Below, piece after piece: positions 56,520-64,000 of a stretch of 64,000 nucleotides of DNA. Origin of the DNA: Pseudomonadota bacterium (lineage in GTDB: Bacteria > Pseudomonadota > Alphaproteobacteria > Rhodobacterales > Rhodobacteraceae); the NCBI GenBank assembly GCA_021779835.1, contig JAJXZX010000003.1, forward strand, positions 1-64,000, read 5' to 3'. The translations under genes and the position numbers were made by a program. Positions within the stretch are counted from its first letter, which is position 1, and every line of letters begins with the position of its first letter. The notes beneath the pieces are model-generated. The model was not told where the DNA came from, ran no database searches, and saw only the letters and a list, made by a program, of their open reading frames with translations.

Positions 56520-57938
56520 GTGGTTTTCAGCCAAATCGCCGATGGAGTGACGCGCGGCGTAGAGGCGGCGCTGGCCTCGGTCTCGGAAACCTTCTTTGAG
56601 CCGACGATCCGTCTTGGAGTCACCGGCCTTAGTCGGGCGGGAAAGACGGTGTTCATCACCTCGCTGGTGGCGAACCTGATGGACCGCGCGCGGATGCCGC
56701 AACTGAACGCGGCGGCGCAGGGCCGTATCCTGACCGCCTATCTGCAACCGCAGCCGGACGATACCGTGCCGCGCTTTGATTTTGAGGCGCATCTGGCGGC
56801 GATGACGGGGCCAGAGCCGCACTGGCCCTCCTCTACCCGCGCGGTCAGCGAGTTGCGGCTGTCGTTCCGCGTGCAGCCCGGCAGTTTGCTGGGCGGGCTG
56901 ACCGGGCCGCGCACCGTGCATCTTGATATCATTGATTATCCGGGCGAGTGGCTGTTGGACCTGTCGCTGTTGGACAAAACCTATGGCGACTGGGCGCGGG
57001 ACACGCTGCAGCGCATCGCGGCGCGGGGTGAGGCGGCGGAGTATCTGGCGCTGGCTGGGGCCACGGATGCGACCGCAAAACTGGACGAGCCGGTGGCGCA
57101 GGCGCTCGCCGCCAGTTTCACCGCTTACCTTGGCGACGCGCGCGCGGCGGGGTATTCCGATTGCACGCCGGGGCGGTTCCTGTTGCCGGGGGAAATGGCG
57201 GGCTCTCCAGTCCTGACCTTCGCGCCTTTGGCAGAGCCGGTTGCCGTTCCGCGGGGCGCCCTGTGGCGCGAAATGGAACGGCGGTTCGATGCCTACAAGC
57301 GCGAGGTGGTGCGCCCGTTCTTTCGCAGCCATTTCGCACGGATTGACCGGCAGGTGGTCCTGGTCGATGCGTTGGGCGCGATCCATTCCGGTCCGCAGGC
57401 GGTCGAGGATATGCGGCGCGCGATGGCCGATATCCTGGCGGCGTTCCGGCCCGGACGAAATGCGTTTCTGGCCGAGTTGTTGCGCGGAAAGCGGGTGGAA
57501 AAGATCCTGTTTGCCGCCACCAAGGCCGATCATCTGCACCACAGCCAGCACGCGCGACTGACCGCTGTTATGGAGGCGATGCTGCGCGAGGCGCGCGACC
57601 GCGCCGATTTTGCCGGGGCCAAGACGGCGGCGATGTCGATCGCCAGCCTGCGCGCTACGGTGGAGGAAACCGTGACGCGCGGCGGCGAAACGCTGGACTG
57701 TGTGCGCGGCGCATTGTTGGCGGGGGGCAAGCAGGTGGCGATGTATCCCGGCGAGTTGCCGGACGACCCGGCGCAACTGCTGGCCCCGGCGCGGCAGGGC
57801 GCGGCAAGCTGGCTCGGCGCGGATTATCAGGTGCTGGGGTTTGCGCCTGCGCGGTTGACCCTGAAGCCGGGCGAGGGGCCGCCGCATATTCGGCTGGACC
57901 GCGCTGCGGAATTCCTGATCGGGGACAAGTTGACATGA
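56520..57938 (+). CDS. ycjX: YcjX family ATP/GTP-binding protein (DUF463)
   Basis: A 472-residue P-loop protein. Walker A is GLSRAGKT at 36-43, and the DYPGEWLLDL Walker B-like segment lies near residue 140. The late DALGAIHSGPQAVEDMR block is also typical of YcjX. It is paired with a YcjF homologue, as in many proteobacteria; the pair is part of the phage-shock-related regulon in E. coli, but the function is unclear. The GTG at 56520 follows AAGGGG; an upstream TTG frame start was rejected. Confidence 0.88.
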   Translation: MVFSQIADGVTRGVEAALASVSETFFEPTIRLGVTGLSRAGKTVFITSLVANLMDRARMPQLNAAAQGRILTAYLQPQPDDTVPRFDFEAHLAAMTGPEPHWPSSTRAVSELRLSFRVQPGSLLGGLTGPRTVHLDIIDYPGEWLLDLSLLDKTYGDWARDTLQRIAARGEAAEYLALAGATDATAKLDEPVAQALAASFTAYLGDARAAGYSDCTPGRFLLPGEMAGSPVLTFAPLAEPVAVPRGALWREMERRFDAYKREVVRPFFRSHFARIDRQVVLVDALGAIHSGPQAVEDMRRAMADILAAFRPGRNAFLAELLRGKRVEKILFAATKADHLHHSQHARLTAVMEAMLREARDRADFAGAKTAAMSIASLRATVEETVTRGGETLDCVRGALLAGGKQVAMYPGELPDDPAQLLAPARQGAASWLGADYQVLGFAPARLTLKPGEGPPHIRLDRAAEFLIGDKLT

Positions 57939-58933
57939 GCGAGTTGAAACGCCCCGCGCTGATCGAGCGTGACGATGCGGCCCCTGATCCGGGCGCCGCA
58001 CCCGTGGTGTCTGACGCGGGCCTGCCTGAGGGGCGCGCGATGGGCCGCGTGCTGGCACTGACCGCGCGGCCAACGTCGCGGCTGGGCACTTGGTTCTGGG
58101 CCACGCTGTCGGCGCTGGTGTCGTTCATGGTGTCGGTGGCGGCGTGGAACTTTGTCACCGGGTTGCTGGCAAGCAATCCGACGCTGGGGCTGATTGCCTT
58201 GGTGTTGGTCACGGTCTTTGTGGTCGTTCTGCTGCTGATCGCGCTGCGGGAACTGGCGGCCTTTGCACGGCTGCGGCGGGTCGATCATATCCATGCCGAG
58301 GCGGCAGCGGCGACTGGCACCGGCGATCTGAAGGCCGCGCGCCAAATCGTGGCGGGGCTGGACCGCCTCTATGTGGCGCGCCCGGAAATGCGCTGGTCGC
58401 GCGAGCGGTTGGGCGACAGCGCGAAAGATGTGTTTGATGCCGACGGCCTGATCGCGCTGGCCGAGACGGAGCTGTTGGCCCCCTTGGACCAGCTCGCGCG
58501 GCGTGAGGTTGAGGCGGCGGCGCGGCAGGTGGCGACGGTGACGGCGTTGGTGCCGCTGGCACTGGCCGATGTGGTGACTGCGTTGGCCGCCAACCTGCGC
58601 ATGATCCGCCGTGTGGCCGAGATTTATGGCGGTCGCTCTGGCTTTTTCGGCAGCTGGCGGCTGACGCGCACGGTGATGACGCATCTGGTGGCGACCGGCG
58701 CGGTGGCGGTGGGCGATGACATGATCCACTCGGTCGCGGGCGGCACCATCCTCAGCAAACTGTCGCGCCGCTTTGGCGAGGGCGTGGTGAACGGTGCGCT
58801 TACGGCGCGGGTGGGCGTGGCTGCGATGGATGTGTGCAGGCCCTTGCCGTTCAAGGCCGCGCCGCGCCCTAAGGTGTCGAACCTTGTGGCGCGGGCGCTG
58901 TCGGGGCTTTTTGGCGATAAGGCGGACGCGTAA
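57935..58933 (+). CDS. ycjF: YcjF/TIGR01620 membrane protein (DUF697)
   Basis: A 332-residue protein with a polar N-terminal about 45 residues and two adjacent transmembrane helices (about residues 52-74 and 86-106). A cytoplasmic helical domain ends with DUF697, containing GGRSGFFGSWRLTRTVMTHL near residue 230. It overlaps ycjX by ATGA, so the two are translated together and probably act as a membrane-associated complex. Confidence 0.88.
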   Translation: MSELKRPALIERDDAAPDPGAAPVVSDAGLPEGRAMGRVLALTARPTSRLGTWFWATLSALVSFMVSVAAWNFVTGLLASNPTLGLIALVLVTVFVVVLLLIALRELAAFARLRRVDHIHAEAAAATGTGDLKAARQIVAGLDRLYVARPEMRWSRERLGDSAKDVFDADGLIALAETELLAPLDQLARREVEAAARQVATVTALVPLALADVVTALAANLRMIRRVAEIYGGRSGFFGSWRLTRTVMTHLVATGAVAVGDDMIHSVAGGTILSKLSRRFGEGVVNGALTARVGVAAMDVCRPLPFKAAPRPKVSNLVARALSGLFGDKADA

Positions 58934-58944
58934 GCGCCAAGGCG

Positions 58945-59364
58945 TCAAACGAGGCGCGGAACCGCATCCGCCGGGCGGCGCGCGTCCTCGACCCCCATGC
59001 GGAACGCGTTGCCCAGACGGTGCGCCATCGCGGACCATGCCGCCGCAGCCTCTGGCGGCAGGACGTTGGTGGCGGTGTCGTCGAAAAGCGCGAGCCAGAG
59101 CGGGAAGTGTTCCGGCAGGATATCAAGCGCGTTGCGGTGAACCATCATGGGCCGCCCCTCATACCCGCCCTCGCGCAGGATCGCGTTTTTCCAGAAACGG
59201 CCGATCTTGGCCTCGTGTGCGGCCCAAGCGGCGTCATCGGTGCCGACGTGGGCAGCAAACACCGGGCCAAGAACCGGGTGGCGGCGGATGCGGAAGTAGA
59301 ACGAGGTCATAACGCGGTCGATCTGTTCACCGGTGACGAAGAAACGCGGGGGGAAGGCGGTCAT
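58945..59364 (-). CDS. Group III truncated hemoglobin
   Basis: A 139-residue 2-on-2 globin. FYFRIRRHPVLGPVFAAHVG is in the N-terminal half, KIGRFWKNAIL in the middle, and the proximal-histidine helix contains MMVHRNALDILPEHFPLWLALF. Such globins bind O2/NO and are linked to NO detoxification or microaerobic respiration. AAGGAG precedes the ATG at 59364; the longer frame upstream lacks globin features. Confidence 0.87.
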   Translation of the reverse strand: MTAFPPRFFVTGEQIDRVMTSFYFRIRRHPVLGPVFAAHVGTDDAAWAAHEAKIGRFWKNAILREGGYEGRPMMVHRNALDILPEHFPLWLALFDDTATNVLPPEAAAAWSAMAHRLGNAFRMGVEDARRPADAVPRLV

Positions 59365-59605
59365 GGCGGCTCCTTGGGCTGCGCGATAGGTGCGCATCAT
59401 GGCCGGCACGCACAAGGGGGCGCGGTGCCGCAGGCTCTGGACCCTTGCGCGCGGCCCCAGTATAAGCCTGCGCATGGGACGCTTTATCGCGATCATTCCC
59501 CGAATTATATGCCCGGCGATCTGAGCCTTCAGACGCCGGGACAAGGCGCTTGAGCCATCGCGCCGACCCATCCCTTTTACGGACCAGATACCGGGAACCG
59601 CCCTC

Positions 59606-62575
59606 ATGTGCGCCGATACGCCTAAAGCTGACCAGCCTGACTACCGCAACTCTGTCTTCCTGCCGGAAACCGATTTCCCGATGCGCGCGGGCCTGCCGCA
59701 GCGTGAGCCGGAATGGCTGAAGCGTTGGGCAGAGATCGGTATCTATGACCGCCTGCGCGAAAAGGCTGGGGCGACCAAACGCAAGCCGTTCACGCTGCAC
59801 GACGGCCCGCCCTATGCCAACGGGCACCTGCACATCGGCCACGCGCTGAACAAGACGATCAAGGACATGATCGTACGCAGCCATCAGATGATGGGTTTTG
59901 ATGCGCGCTACGTTCCGGGTTGGGATTGCCACGGCCTGCCGATCGAGTGGAAGATCGAAGAGCAATACCGCGCCAAGGGGCTGAACAAGGACGACGTCGA
60001 TATCGTCGCCTTCCGTCAAGAGTGCCGCAAGTTCGCGGAAGGCTGGGTGGATATCCAGCGCGAGGAATTCAAGCGGCTGGGCGTCACCGGCAACTGGGCC
60101 GACCCTTACCTGACGATGGACTACCACGCAGAGGCGGTGATCGCGGACGAGTTCATGAAGTTCCTGATGAACGGCTCGCTATATCAAGGCTCGAAGCCGG
60201 TGATGTGGTCGCCGGTCGAGAAAACCGCGCTGGCCGAGGCGGAGGTCGAGTATCACGACCTGACCAGCCATACGATCTGGGTGCGGTTCCCGGTGGTGCA
60301 TGCTGTTGATGCATTTATGAAAGAGTTCGGACAAGAGATAATTCTTAATAAATTTGGACAAACAGAGCTGTCCGTCATCATCTGGACCACAACGCCATGG
60401 ACCATCCCGCAAAACCGCGCGGTCTGCTTCAATCCCGAGATTCCATATTCTCTTTTTGAAGTTGTTATTCCTGATTCCAAGAATTCCGGTCGAGCCGTTG
60501 AATTGATTATTGCTGCAGACAGGCTGGTACATAGTGTCTATGGCGCCGCCAAGATCACTGAATTTCGGAAGATTCGAAATGTTTCGCCAGAAGAGCTAAA
60601 ATCTCTGCGGATGTCCCACCCCCTCCGTGGCGTCGAAGGCGGCGCGGGCGAATGGGACTACGACGTGCCCATGCTGCCGGGTGACCATGTCACCGAGGAC
60701 GCAGGCACGGGGTTTGTGCATACTGCGCCGAGCCACGGCGATGATGACTATCAGATCGGCCTTAAATTCGGCCTGCCGATGACCTACAACGTGCTGGAAG
60801 ACGGTTCTTACCGCAAGGATCTGCCGATCTTTGGCGGTGAGGTCATCATCACGCCCGAGGGCAAGGAAGGGCCGGCCAACGTCTCGGTCATCAAACAACT
60901 CGCCTATGCGGGCAAGCTGTTTGCCAAGGGCAAGATCAAGCACTCCTACCCGCATTCGTGGCGCTCGAAAGCGCCGCTGATCTATCGCAACACGCCGCAG
61001 TGGTTTGTGGCGATCGACAAGCCGCTGGCCGATGGGCTGGACGCCGCGACCGGCGAGGATACCATTCGTGCGCGCGCTTTGGCGTCGATTGAACGGCTGG
61101 TGGCGTTCCACCCGATCTCTGGCCGCAACCGCCTGCACTCGATGATGGAGGCGCGGCCCGATTGGGTGCTGTCGCGCCAGCGCGCCTGGGGTGTGCCGCT
61201 GACCTGTTTCGTGAAAAAGGACGCAAAGCCGACCGACGCCGATTTCCTTCTGCGCGATGCGGCGGTCAACGCGCGTATCCGCGACGCCTTCGAGGCCGAG
61301 GGCGCGGATGTTTGGTATGTGGCGGGTTTCAAGGAAAAAATCCTTGCCGGGCTGCATGATCCGGACGCGTATGTGCAAATCTTTGACGTGCTGGATGTGT
61401 GGTTCGACAGTGGCTCGACCCATGCCTTCGTGCTGCGTGACCGGGCGGATGGCTCGGCGGACGGCATCGCCGACGTCTATATGGAGGGCACCGACCAGCA
61501 TCGCGGTTGGTTCCATTCTTCGATGCTGCAAGGCTGTGGCACGCTGGGGCGCGCGCCGTATCGCGCGGTGGTGACGCATGGCTTCACGCTCGACGAGAAG
61601 GGCATGAAGATGTCCAAGTCGCTGGGCAATACCATCGTGCCGCAAAAGGTGGTGGATGAATACGGCGCCGATATCCTGCGGCTTTGGGTGGCGCAGGCGG
61701 ATTACACCATCGACCAGCGCATCGGGGCGGAAATCCTGAAAGGCACCGCGGACAGCTATCGCCGCCTACGCAACACCTTGCGCTTTGTGCTGGGCAACCT
61801 CGCCGGGTTTACCGAGGCAGAGCGGGTTGCGCCCGAGGCGATGCCAGAGCTGGAACGCTGGGTGCTGCACCGACTGGCCGAGCTGGAGACCGAGGTGCGC
61901 AAGGGATACGCAGGATATGATTTCCAAGGCGTGTTCCAGAAGCTGTTCCAGTTCTGCACGGTGGACCTCTCGACGCTGTATTTCGACGTGCGCAAGGATG
62001 CGTTCTATTGCGACGCGCCGGGTAGCCTGACGCGGCGGTCGGCGCGCACTGTGCTGGATCTGGTGTTCCACCGGCTGACCACGTGGCTGGCACCGATCCT
62101 TGTCTTTACGATGGAAGATGTCTGGCTGTCGCGCTTCCCGGAAGCGGGCGCGTCGGTGCATTTGCAGGACATGCCGGTGACGCCCGCCGATTGGCTGGAT
62201 ACGCCGCTGGCCGCCAAATGGGACCGGTTGCGGCAGGTGCGGCGCGTGGTGACGGCGGCGCTGGAGGTGCAGCGCACGGCGAAGGTGATCGGTGCCAGCC
62301 TTGAGGCCGCGCCAGTGGTGCATGTGGCGGACCCGGAGGTGCTGGCCATGCTGCATTCGGTCGATTTTGCCGACCTCTGCATCACCTCGGCGATCTCGAT
62401 GACCGGCGATCCGATGCCGGAAGAGGCGTTCCGGCTGCCCGATGTGCCGGGCGTTGGCGTGGTGTTCGAGATGGCGGAGGGTGAGAAGTGCCAGCGCTGC
62501 TGGAAAATCCTGCCCGATGTTGGCACGCATAAACACCCCTGCACCTGCGCGCGCTGCAACGCAGCCCTTGGGTGA
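59606..62575 (+). CDS. ileS: Isoleucyl-tRNA synthetase (IleS)
   Basis: A 989-residue class I synthetase. HLHIGHAL lies near residue 75 and KMSKSLG near residue 670. The CP1 editing domain (WTTTPWTIPQNRAV near residue 260) and a C-terminal zinc site (CQRCWKIL ... CTCARC) are present, so it is the bacterial type. Codons about 232-335 are unusually AT-rich (19 G+C in the 60 bases 60301-60360), unlike the rest of the gene, a sign of recombination or strong codon change in the editing domain. The ATG at 59606 is used. Confidence 0.96.
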   Translation: MCADTPKADQPDYRNSVFLPETDFPMRAGLPQREPEWLKRWAEIGIYDRLREKAGATKRKPFTLHDGPPYANGHLHIGHALNKTIKDMIVRSHQMMGFDARYVPGWDCHGLPIEWKIEEQYRAKGLNKDDVDIVAFRQECRKFAEGWVDIQREEFKRLGVTGNWADPYLTMDYHAEAVIADEFMKFLMNGSLYQGSKPVMWSPVEKTALAEAEVEYHDLTSHTIWVRFPVVHAVDAFMKEFGQEIILNKFGQTELSVIIWTTTPWTIPQNRAVCFNPEIPYSLFEVVIPDSKNSGRAVELIIAADRLVHSVYGAAKITEFRKIRNVSPEELKSLRMSHPLRGVEGGAGEWDYDVPMLPGDHVTEDAGTGFVHTAPSHGDDDYQIGLKFGLPMTYNVLEDGSYRKDLPIFGGEVIITPEGKEGPANVSVIKQLAYAGKLFAKGKIKHSYPHSWRSKAPLIYRNTPQWFVAIDKPLADGLDAATGEDTIRARALASIERLVAFHPISGRNRLHSMMEARPDWVLSRQRAWGVPLTCFVKKDAKPTDADFLLRDAAVNARIRDAFEAEGADVWYVAGFKEKILAGLHDPDAYVQIFDVLDVWFDSGSTHAFVLRDRADGSADGIADVYMEGTDQHRGWFHSSMLQGCGTLGRAPYRAVVTHGFTLDEKGMKMSKSLGNTIVPQKVVDEYGADILRLWVAQADYTIDQRIGAEILKGTADSYRRLRNTLRFVLGNLAGFTEAERVAPEAMPELERWVLHRLAELETEVRKGYAGYDFQGVFQKLFQFCTVDLSTLYFDVRKDAFYCDAPGSLTRRSARTVLDLVFHRLTTWLAPILVFTMEDVWLSRFPEAGASVHLQDMPVTPADWLDTPLAAKWDRLRQVRRVVTAALEVQRTAKVIGASLEAAPVVHVADPEVLAMLHSVDFADLCITSAISMTGDPMPEEAFRLPDVPGVGVVFEMAEGEKCQRCWKILPDVGTHKHPCTCARCNAALG

Positions 62576-62617
62576 GGGGGCTTGCGCGGGGCCCATGTCC
62601 CGCGCGATGCTGCGCCG

Positions 62618-63070
62618 ATGATCCGCGCATCGTTTGACACCCCGACCGGCCCGATCACTCTTGAGGAAAGCGCGGGCCGGATCGTGCGGCTGTGGTGGGG
62701 GCGCGACGGCGACGGGACGTCAGAGGCGCTGGATGCGGCGCAGGGCCAGATTACAGAGTATTTTGCTGGGCGGCGGGAGCGGTTCGACCTGCCGCTAAAT
62801 CTGCGCGGAAACGACTTTCAGGCGCGCTTTTATGGGGTTCTGCTGGCGATTCCCTATGGCGAGACGCGGACATACGGCGACATCGCGCGTGAGATGGCGG
62901 TGTCGGCGCAGGCGGTCGGGCAGGCGTGCGGGGCCAATCCCATACCGCTTCTTGTGCCGTGTCACCGCGTGGTTGGCGCCAATAGCCTTGGCGGTTTTTC
63001 CGGTGGCACCGGGGTCGAGACCAAGGTGGCACTATTGCGGTTGGAGGGGGCGGCCGGTTTGCTGATCTGA
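62618..63070 (+). CDS. ogt: Methylated-DNA-[protein]-cysteine S-methyltransferase (Ogt)
   Basis: A 150-residue DNA repair protein that removes O6-alkylguanine by self-alkylation. The active cysteine is C115 in PCHRVVG. The recognition helix segment RTYGDIAREM lies before it, and SLGGFSGG after. The start is the ATG at 62618 (MIRASFDTPTGP); an upstream continuation of the frame overlaps the ileS end and was rejected. It lies 42 bases after ileS. Confidence 0.93.
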   Translation: MIRASFDTPTGPITLEESAGRIVRLWWGRDGDGTSEALDAAQGQITEYFAGRRERFDLPLNLRGNDFQARFYGVLLAIPYGETRTYGDIAREMAVSAQAVGQACGANPIPLLVPCHRVVGANSLGGFSGGTGVETKVALLRLEGAAGLLI

Positions 63071-63077
63071 ACCGCGC

Positions 63078-63770
63078 TCAGGCGCGCTGGGGCACGATCT
63101 GTTGCGCGATGCCAGCGAAAATCAGGTAAAGGCTGGTGATCATCAGACCGGTATGGATCAGCGCACCAGCCTGGAAATCGGTCCAGGCGGCCCAGGCTGC
63201 GAAAGCGGTCCACGCCAGCGCCATCGGCAACGAGACGTTGCGCCAGCGTTCGGTGCGGACCGGGTGGATGAACTTAAGCGGCGTGAACATGGTGACGGCG
63301 AGGATGACGACGACGCCCAAGGTCACGCTAAAATCGGGTTTCAGCGCGAAAAGGACCAGCGCGACCATGTTCCAGCAACTCGGGAAGCCGGAAAAAGAGT
63401 TGTCTTTCGTCTTCATCCGTCTGTCGGCGAAGTAGAGCACGCTGCCGTAGGTGATGACGAAGATGGCGATCCAGCCGGTCCAGCCGGGTAGCAGGCCCGA
63501 CTTGAAGAGTGCGAAAGCCGGGATGAAAACGTAGGTCAGGTAGTCGATGATGAGGTCAAGCAGCACGCCGTCGATTTGCGGGGCGTGGGTCTTGACGTCG
63601 TAGCGCCGCGCAAGCGGGCCGTCGATGCCGTCCACGATGAAAGCGACCACGAGCCAGAGGAACATCAGTGCCCATTTCGCCTCGACAGCCGCGAGCATGG
63701 CAACCATCGACAACACCGCGCCGGTCGCGGTGAGCAGGTGAACAGAATAGGCGCGTTGCTTGGCGGTCAT
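63078..63770 (-). CDS. pcs: Phosphatidylcholine synthase (Pcs)
   Basis: A 230-residue integral membrane CDP-alcohol phosphatidyltransferase that condenses CDP-diacylglycerol with choline. The catalytic motif has D50, G51, A54, R55, then G68, D72 and D76 (within DGIDGPLARRYDVK and IDGVLLDLIID). About eight hydrophobic segments follow. The Pcs route is typical of alphaproteobacteria that live with choline-supplying hosts or salts. It converges on ogt with a seven-base gap. Confidence 0.93.
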   Translation of the reverse strand: MTAKQRAYSVHLLTATGAVLSMVAMLAAVEAKWALMFLWLVVAFIVDGIDGPLARRYDVKTHAPQIDGVLLDLIIDYLTYVFIPAFALFKSGLLPGWTGWIAIFVITYGSVLYFADRRMKTKDNSFSGFPSCWNMVALVLFALKPDFSVTLGVVVILAVTMFTPLKFIHPVRTERWRNVSLPMALAWTAFAAWAAWTDFQAGALIHTGLMITSLYLIFAGIAQQIVPQRA

Positions 63771-63870
63771 GTGTGTTTGATGACCGAAACTACGCGGACT
63801 GGCAATGGTCGCGGCGAAATTTCCCGCGCTGGCCGGGCACGGACGCGCGCCAGGCCATTGGATATTGCGA

Positions 63871-64000
63871 TCAGAGCATCGCGGTCAGGACACTTTCGAT
63901 TTGCGACAGGATGCCGCCCGCCGTGCCGTTGGCGCTGGCCGTCGTGTTTGTTGCGGATGGGCTGGTGGTGGTCGAGCTTGCGGCGGTGCTGTTTGCCGTT
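63871..64000 (-). CDS. C-terminal end of a low-complexity protein (partial)
   Basis: On the minus strand an open frame runs from the window edge to TGA at 63873-63871. The visible 42 residues are Thr/Ser/Ala-rich (ANSTAASSTTTSPSATNTTA) and end in an amphipathic ILSQIESVLTAML. Such linkers occur in secreted or surface proteins. The N-terminal part lies outside the window, so no function can be given. Confidence 0.55.
   Translation of the reverse strand, partial: TANSTAASSTTTSPSATNTTASANGTAGGILSQIESVLTAML

Overview
The window looks like a chromosomal segment of a GC-rich alphaproteobacterium of the Rhodobacterales (Rhodobacter/Paracoccus/Roseobacter relatives). The evidence is a Rhodobacter-type smo/mtlK polyol operon, an aerobic (CobN/CobG-type) cobalamin cluster with bluB and bluE, a class I lysyl-tRNA synthetase, phosphatidylcholine synthase, and a FYDLN-acid (TIGR02300) protein. 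All assignments come from reading the sequence; no database search was run.

Layout. 1-791: the last codons of an unidentified gene, then a non-coding stretch holding a candidate structured, terminated RNA. 792-2825: tRNA-Ala(GGC), FYDLN protein, YgjP-type metallopeptidase, GntR/FCD regulator. 2857-11091: a minus-strand polyol locus, read HAD hydrolase - SorC-type regulator - smoE - smoF - smoG - smoK - smoS - mtlK. It encodes an ABC importer plus sorbitol and mannitol dehydrogenases that deliver fructose to the cell. A 35-bp inverted repeat precedes smoE and a strong hairpin separates smoE from smoF. 11318-14827: mprF, a small cytochrome b, tRNA-Met.

14892-37347 is an almost complete aerobic adenosylcobalamin factory. 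A cobalamin riboswitch (about 28672-28868, minus strand) heads DUF1636-cobW-cobN-cobG-cobH-cobI-cobJ. cobL-cobE-cobM-cobB-cobA-cobF continue on the same strand, interrupted by cobK on the opposite strand, which overlaps cobJ at its 3' end and cobL at its start codon. cobO and cobQ run the other way. They are followed by bluB-cobC-cobD-bluE-phosphatase (minus) and cobP/cobU/cobV (plus) for the amino-propanol linker and nucleotide loop. The CobS and CobT chelatase subunits, a corrinoid reductase and a cobalt importer are not in the window and must lie elsewhere.

37348-39363 is a patchwork of small proteins, including a 28-residue lipoprotein and a lower-GC island. 39416-63770 is mostly housekeeping: ettA, a GT87-like membrane protein, nadD, dacB, TerB-like protein, lysK, DUF4336, CHAD protein, a large beta-helix (pectate-lyase-like) protein, flavin oxidase, acs-adk, truA, ycjX-ycjF, truncated globin, ileS (with a conspicuous low-GC patch in its editing domain), ogt and pcs. 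The window ends inside a low-complexity protein gene.

No wholly new multi-gene system stands out. The points most worth following are the unidentified structured RNA at the left end, the inverted cobK with overlapping divergent start codons, the ileS mosaic patch, the smo operator and hairpin, and the small accessory island near 38-39 kb.
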